The position numbers and the translations under genes are program-made. Source: Verticillium longisporum (lineage: Eukaryota; Ascomycota; Sordariomycetes; Glomerellales; Plectosphaerellaceae). Taken from it: a DNA stretch of 64,000 bases. Under the pieces are notes generated by a model. It ran no database searches. It worked only from the letters and a program-made list of their open reading frames with translations, and was not told the DNA's origin. Below are positions 63,067 through 64,000 of this stretch, piece by piece (position 1 is the first letter of the stretch; each line of letters opens with the position of its first letter). The DNA lies in assembly GCA_019188255.1 (NCBI GenBank), contig JAETXT010000003.1, forward strand, positions 5,642,001-5,706,000, written 5' to 3'.

Positions 63067-64000
63067 TCACTCATTAGTCATCTCCATCTCGGCCTCAACA
63101 TGTTCCTCATCATCGTCTGTATCATAGGCGTCTATATCGTAGTCGTCATCCGGCTCAGCAGCTCCGCATAGTGATGCTATGCACGCAATGTCCCACTGGA
63201 GCATGAGTATGTCGTAGTCGGGCAAATGATATTTCATCGCTGCTTTGATCGTGAAAATTTGCCCATCAAGGATGGGCGCGCCCGTACGCAGGTCGAAAGC
63301 TCGGGGCCGCTGCTTTATGATTCCAATGGCAGTCTGGAATAGGACCTCCCGAGCGGATGCCCATATATTGCTGCCCATCCCCGACGTCTTGGACCTCGGG
63401 TAGCGCTTCAACCAGTAGAAAACGACCTTCATACACCATTTGCCCTCCTCCTTTTCCTCGCTTGGGCGCATGGGGTACAATGCAAAATCGTACCGGGACC
63501 AGGCGGCATGCATGCTCGGTGAAAGGCATATGACATTGCCAATGACGTCAATACCCATGGTTGTGCCGTTCGGGAAAAGCTTCTCAGATATGGCTTTTTC
63601 TCTGTCCGCGCCCCATAGCCGAGCAAGAGTGAACTTGATTTGCTGGGCGCTTGCGGCACTGAAGGGGTAGATGTGCGCCACATGAGGCTCTTCATCCCCG
63701 GTCAAAACGCATACCTCATCGCGAGCAATGCACTATTAAAGAGTCTCAGTCTCTTGACTAGCAGGAACGGATCTTTAGGACTTACGATTTCCTTCACTTT
63801 CTTGGACCTGCGTCTCTTCAACGCCTGCGACTCTCCATCACCACGACCAGAAGACGAGGGCTGCGTCAGGACTAGGCGCAGGTGTTAGGTCTGACGTTAA
63901 ATTGGGAACTGGCAACTTACATGTCTTGAAGTGGAGATCCCATCCCTCGAGAATGGCCTCGATGCTCTGAAAATACTCTGGGATATTTACTGTTGAGTCG
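63067..64000 (-). CDS. HNH_2-type endonuclease-like protein, N-terminus outside window
   Basis: Three exons are inside the window, from 64000 to 63921, 63871-63786 and 63732-63067, and they join in frame. A helical lead-in YFQSIEAILEGWDLHFKT is followed by a basic linker (KRRRSKKVKEI). The HNH_2 core then begins CIARDEVCVLTGDEEPHVAH, with the paired His, and continues to GNVICLSPSMHAAW with the later Asn and His. The C-terminal part has VLFQTAIGII and ends in an acidic tail rich in Asp and Glu. HNH_2 domains are common in fungal genomes with no assigned role; whether it cuts DNA is not known. The 5' end is past base 64000. Confidence 0.82.

Noticed and set aside
1..64000. tRNA, rRNA, CRISPR arrays or transposons
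   Set aside because: I scanned by eye for B-box-like GGTTCGA, long terminal repeats and regular spacers and found none convincing; a dedicated search could still find a small RNA.
50186..64000. Secondary-metabolite or immune gene cluster
   Set aside because: The STAND, F-box, RING and HNH genes are interleaved with housekeeping genes (MED6, HUS1) and there are no synthase or transporter genes.

Overview
The window is nuclear DNA of a filamentous ascomycete (Pezizomycotina, most likely a Sordariomycete). The evidence is short GT-AG introns of about 50-80 bp with CTGAC/CTAAC-like branch sites, gene products typical of such fungi (trimethyllysine dioxygenase, calcineurin A and B, a STAND/NACHT protein, an internal-F-box protein, a PhoD-type phosphatase), GC-rich coding sequence and compact spacing. 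I find 29 protein-coding genes, two of them cut by the window edges. I see no rRNA, tRNA, transposon or CRISPR array.

Layout. 0-2 kb: the first codons of EPL1 (minus) diverge from calcineurin B (plus). 2-14 kb: a gene-poor island holding one gene of unknown function, with 4.6 kb and 6.4 kb of non-coding flank. 14-31 kb: a dense housekeeping block with mitochondrial uS9, eEF1-gamma, an FCP1/NIF-like protein, RRP36, COQ8, ESS2, PP5, POP8, SPT4, KIN17 and a p24 cargo receptor. 31-39 kb: a PhoD-family membrane phosphatase, two membrane proteins and trimethyllysine dioxygenase. 40-50 kb: calcineurin A, a putative cyclase, a PAC3-like proteasome chaperone and the DEAH helicase DHR1. 50-64 kb: a STAND/NACHT protein, MED6, an MMTAG/RS protein, HUS1, an F-box protein, a RING protein, a small membrane protein and a truncated HNH protein.

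The genes are not one pathway. Recurring themes are ribosome biogenesis and translation (RRP36, DHR1, POP8, uS9m, eEF1-gamma), transcription and splicing (EPL1, SPT4, MED6, ESS2, MMTAG) and Ser/Thr phosphatase signalling (both calcineurin subunits and PP5). Almost every plus-strand gene starts close to, and opposite, a minus-strand gene, so shared divergent promoters dominate.

Caution for users: at least eight genes need frame corrections. Nearly all are single missing bases in short G or C runs, and the summed exon lengths become multiples of three once those bases are allowed. This points to homopolymer undercalling in the assembly rather than pseudogenes. MED6 also has an in-frame TAG and HUS1 a two-base (or minus-one) shift. 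The 5' ends given are the first plausible ATG; untranslated regions are not defined.
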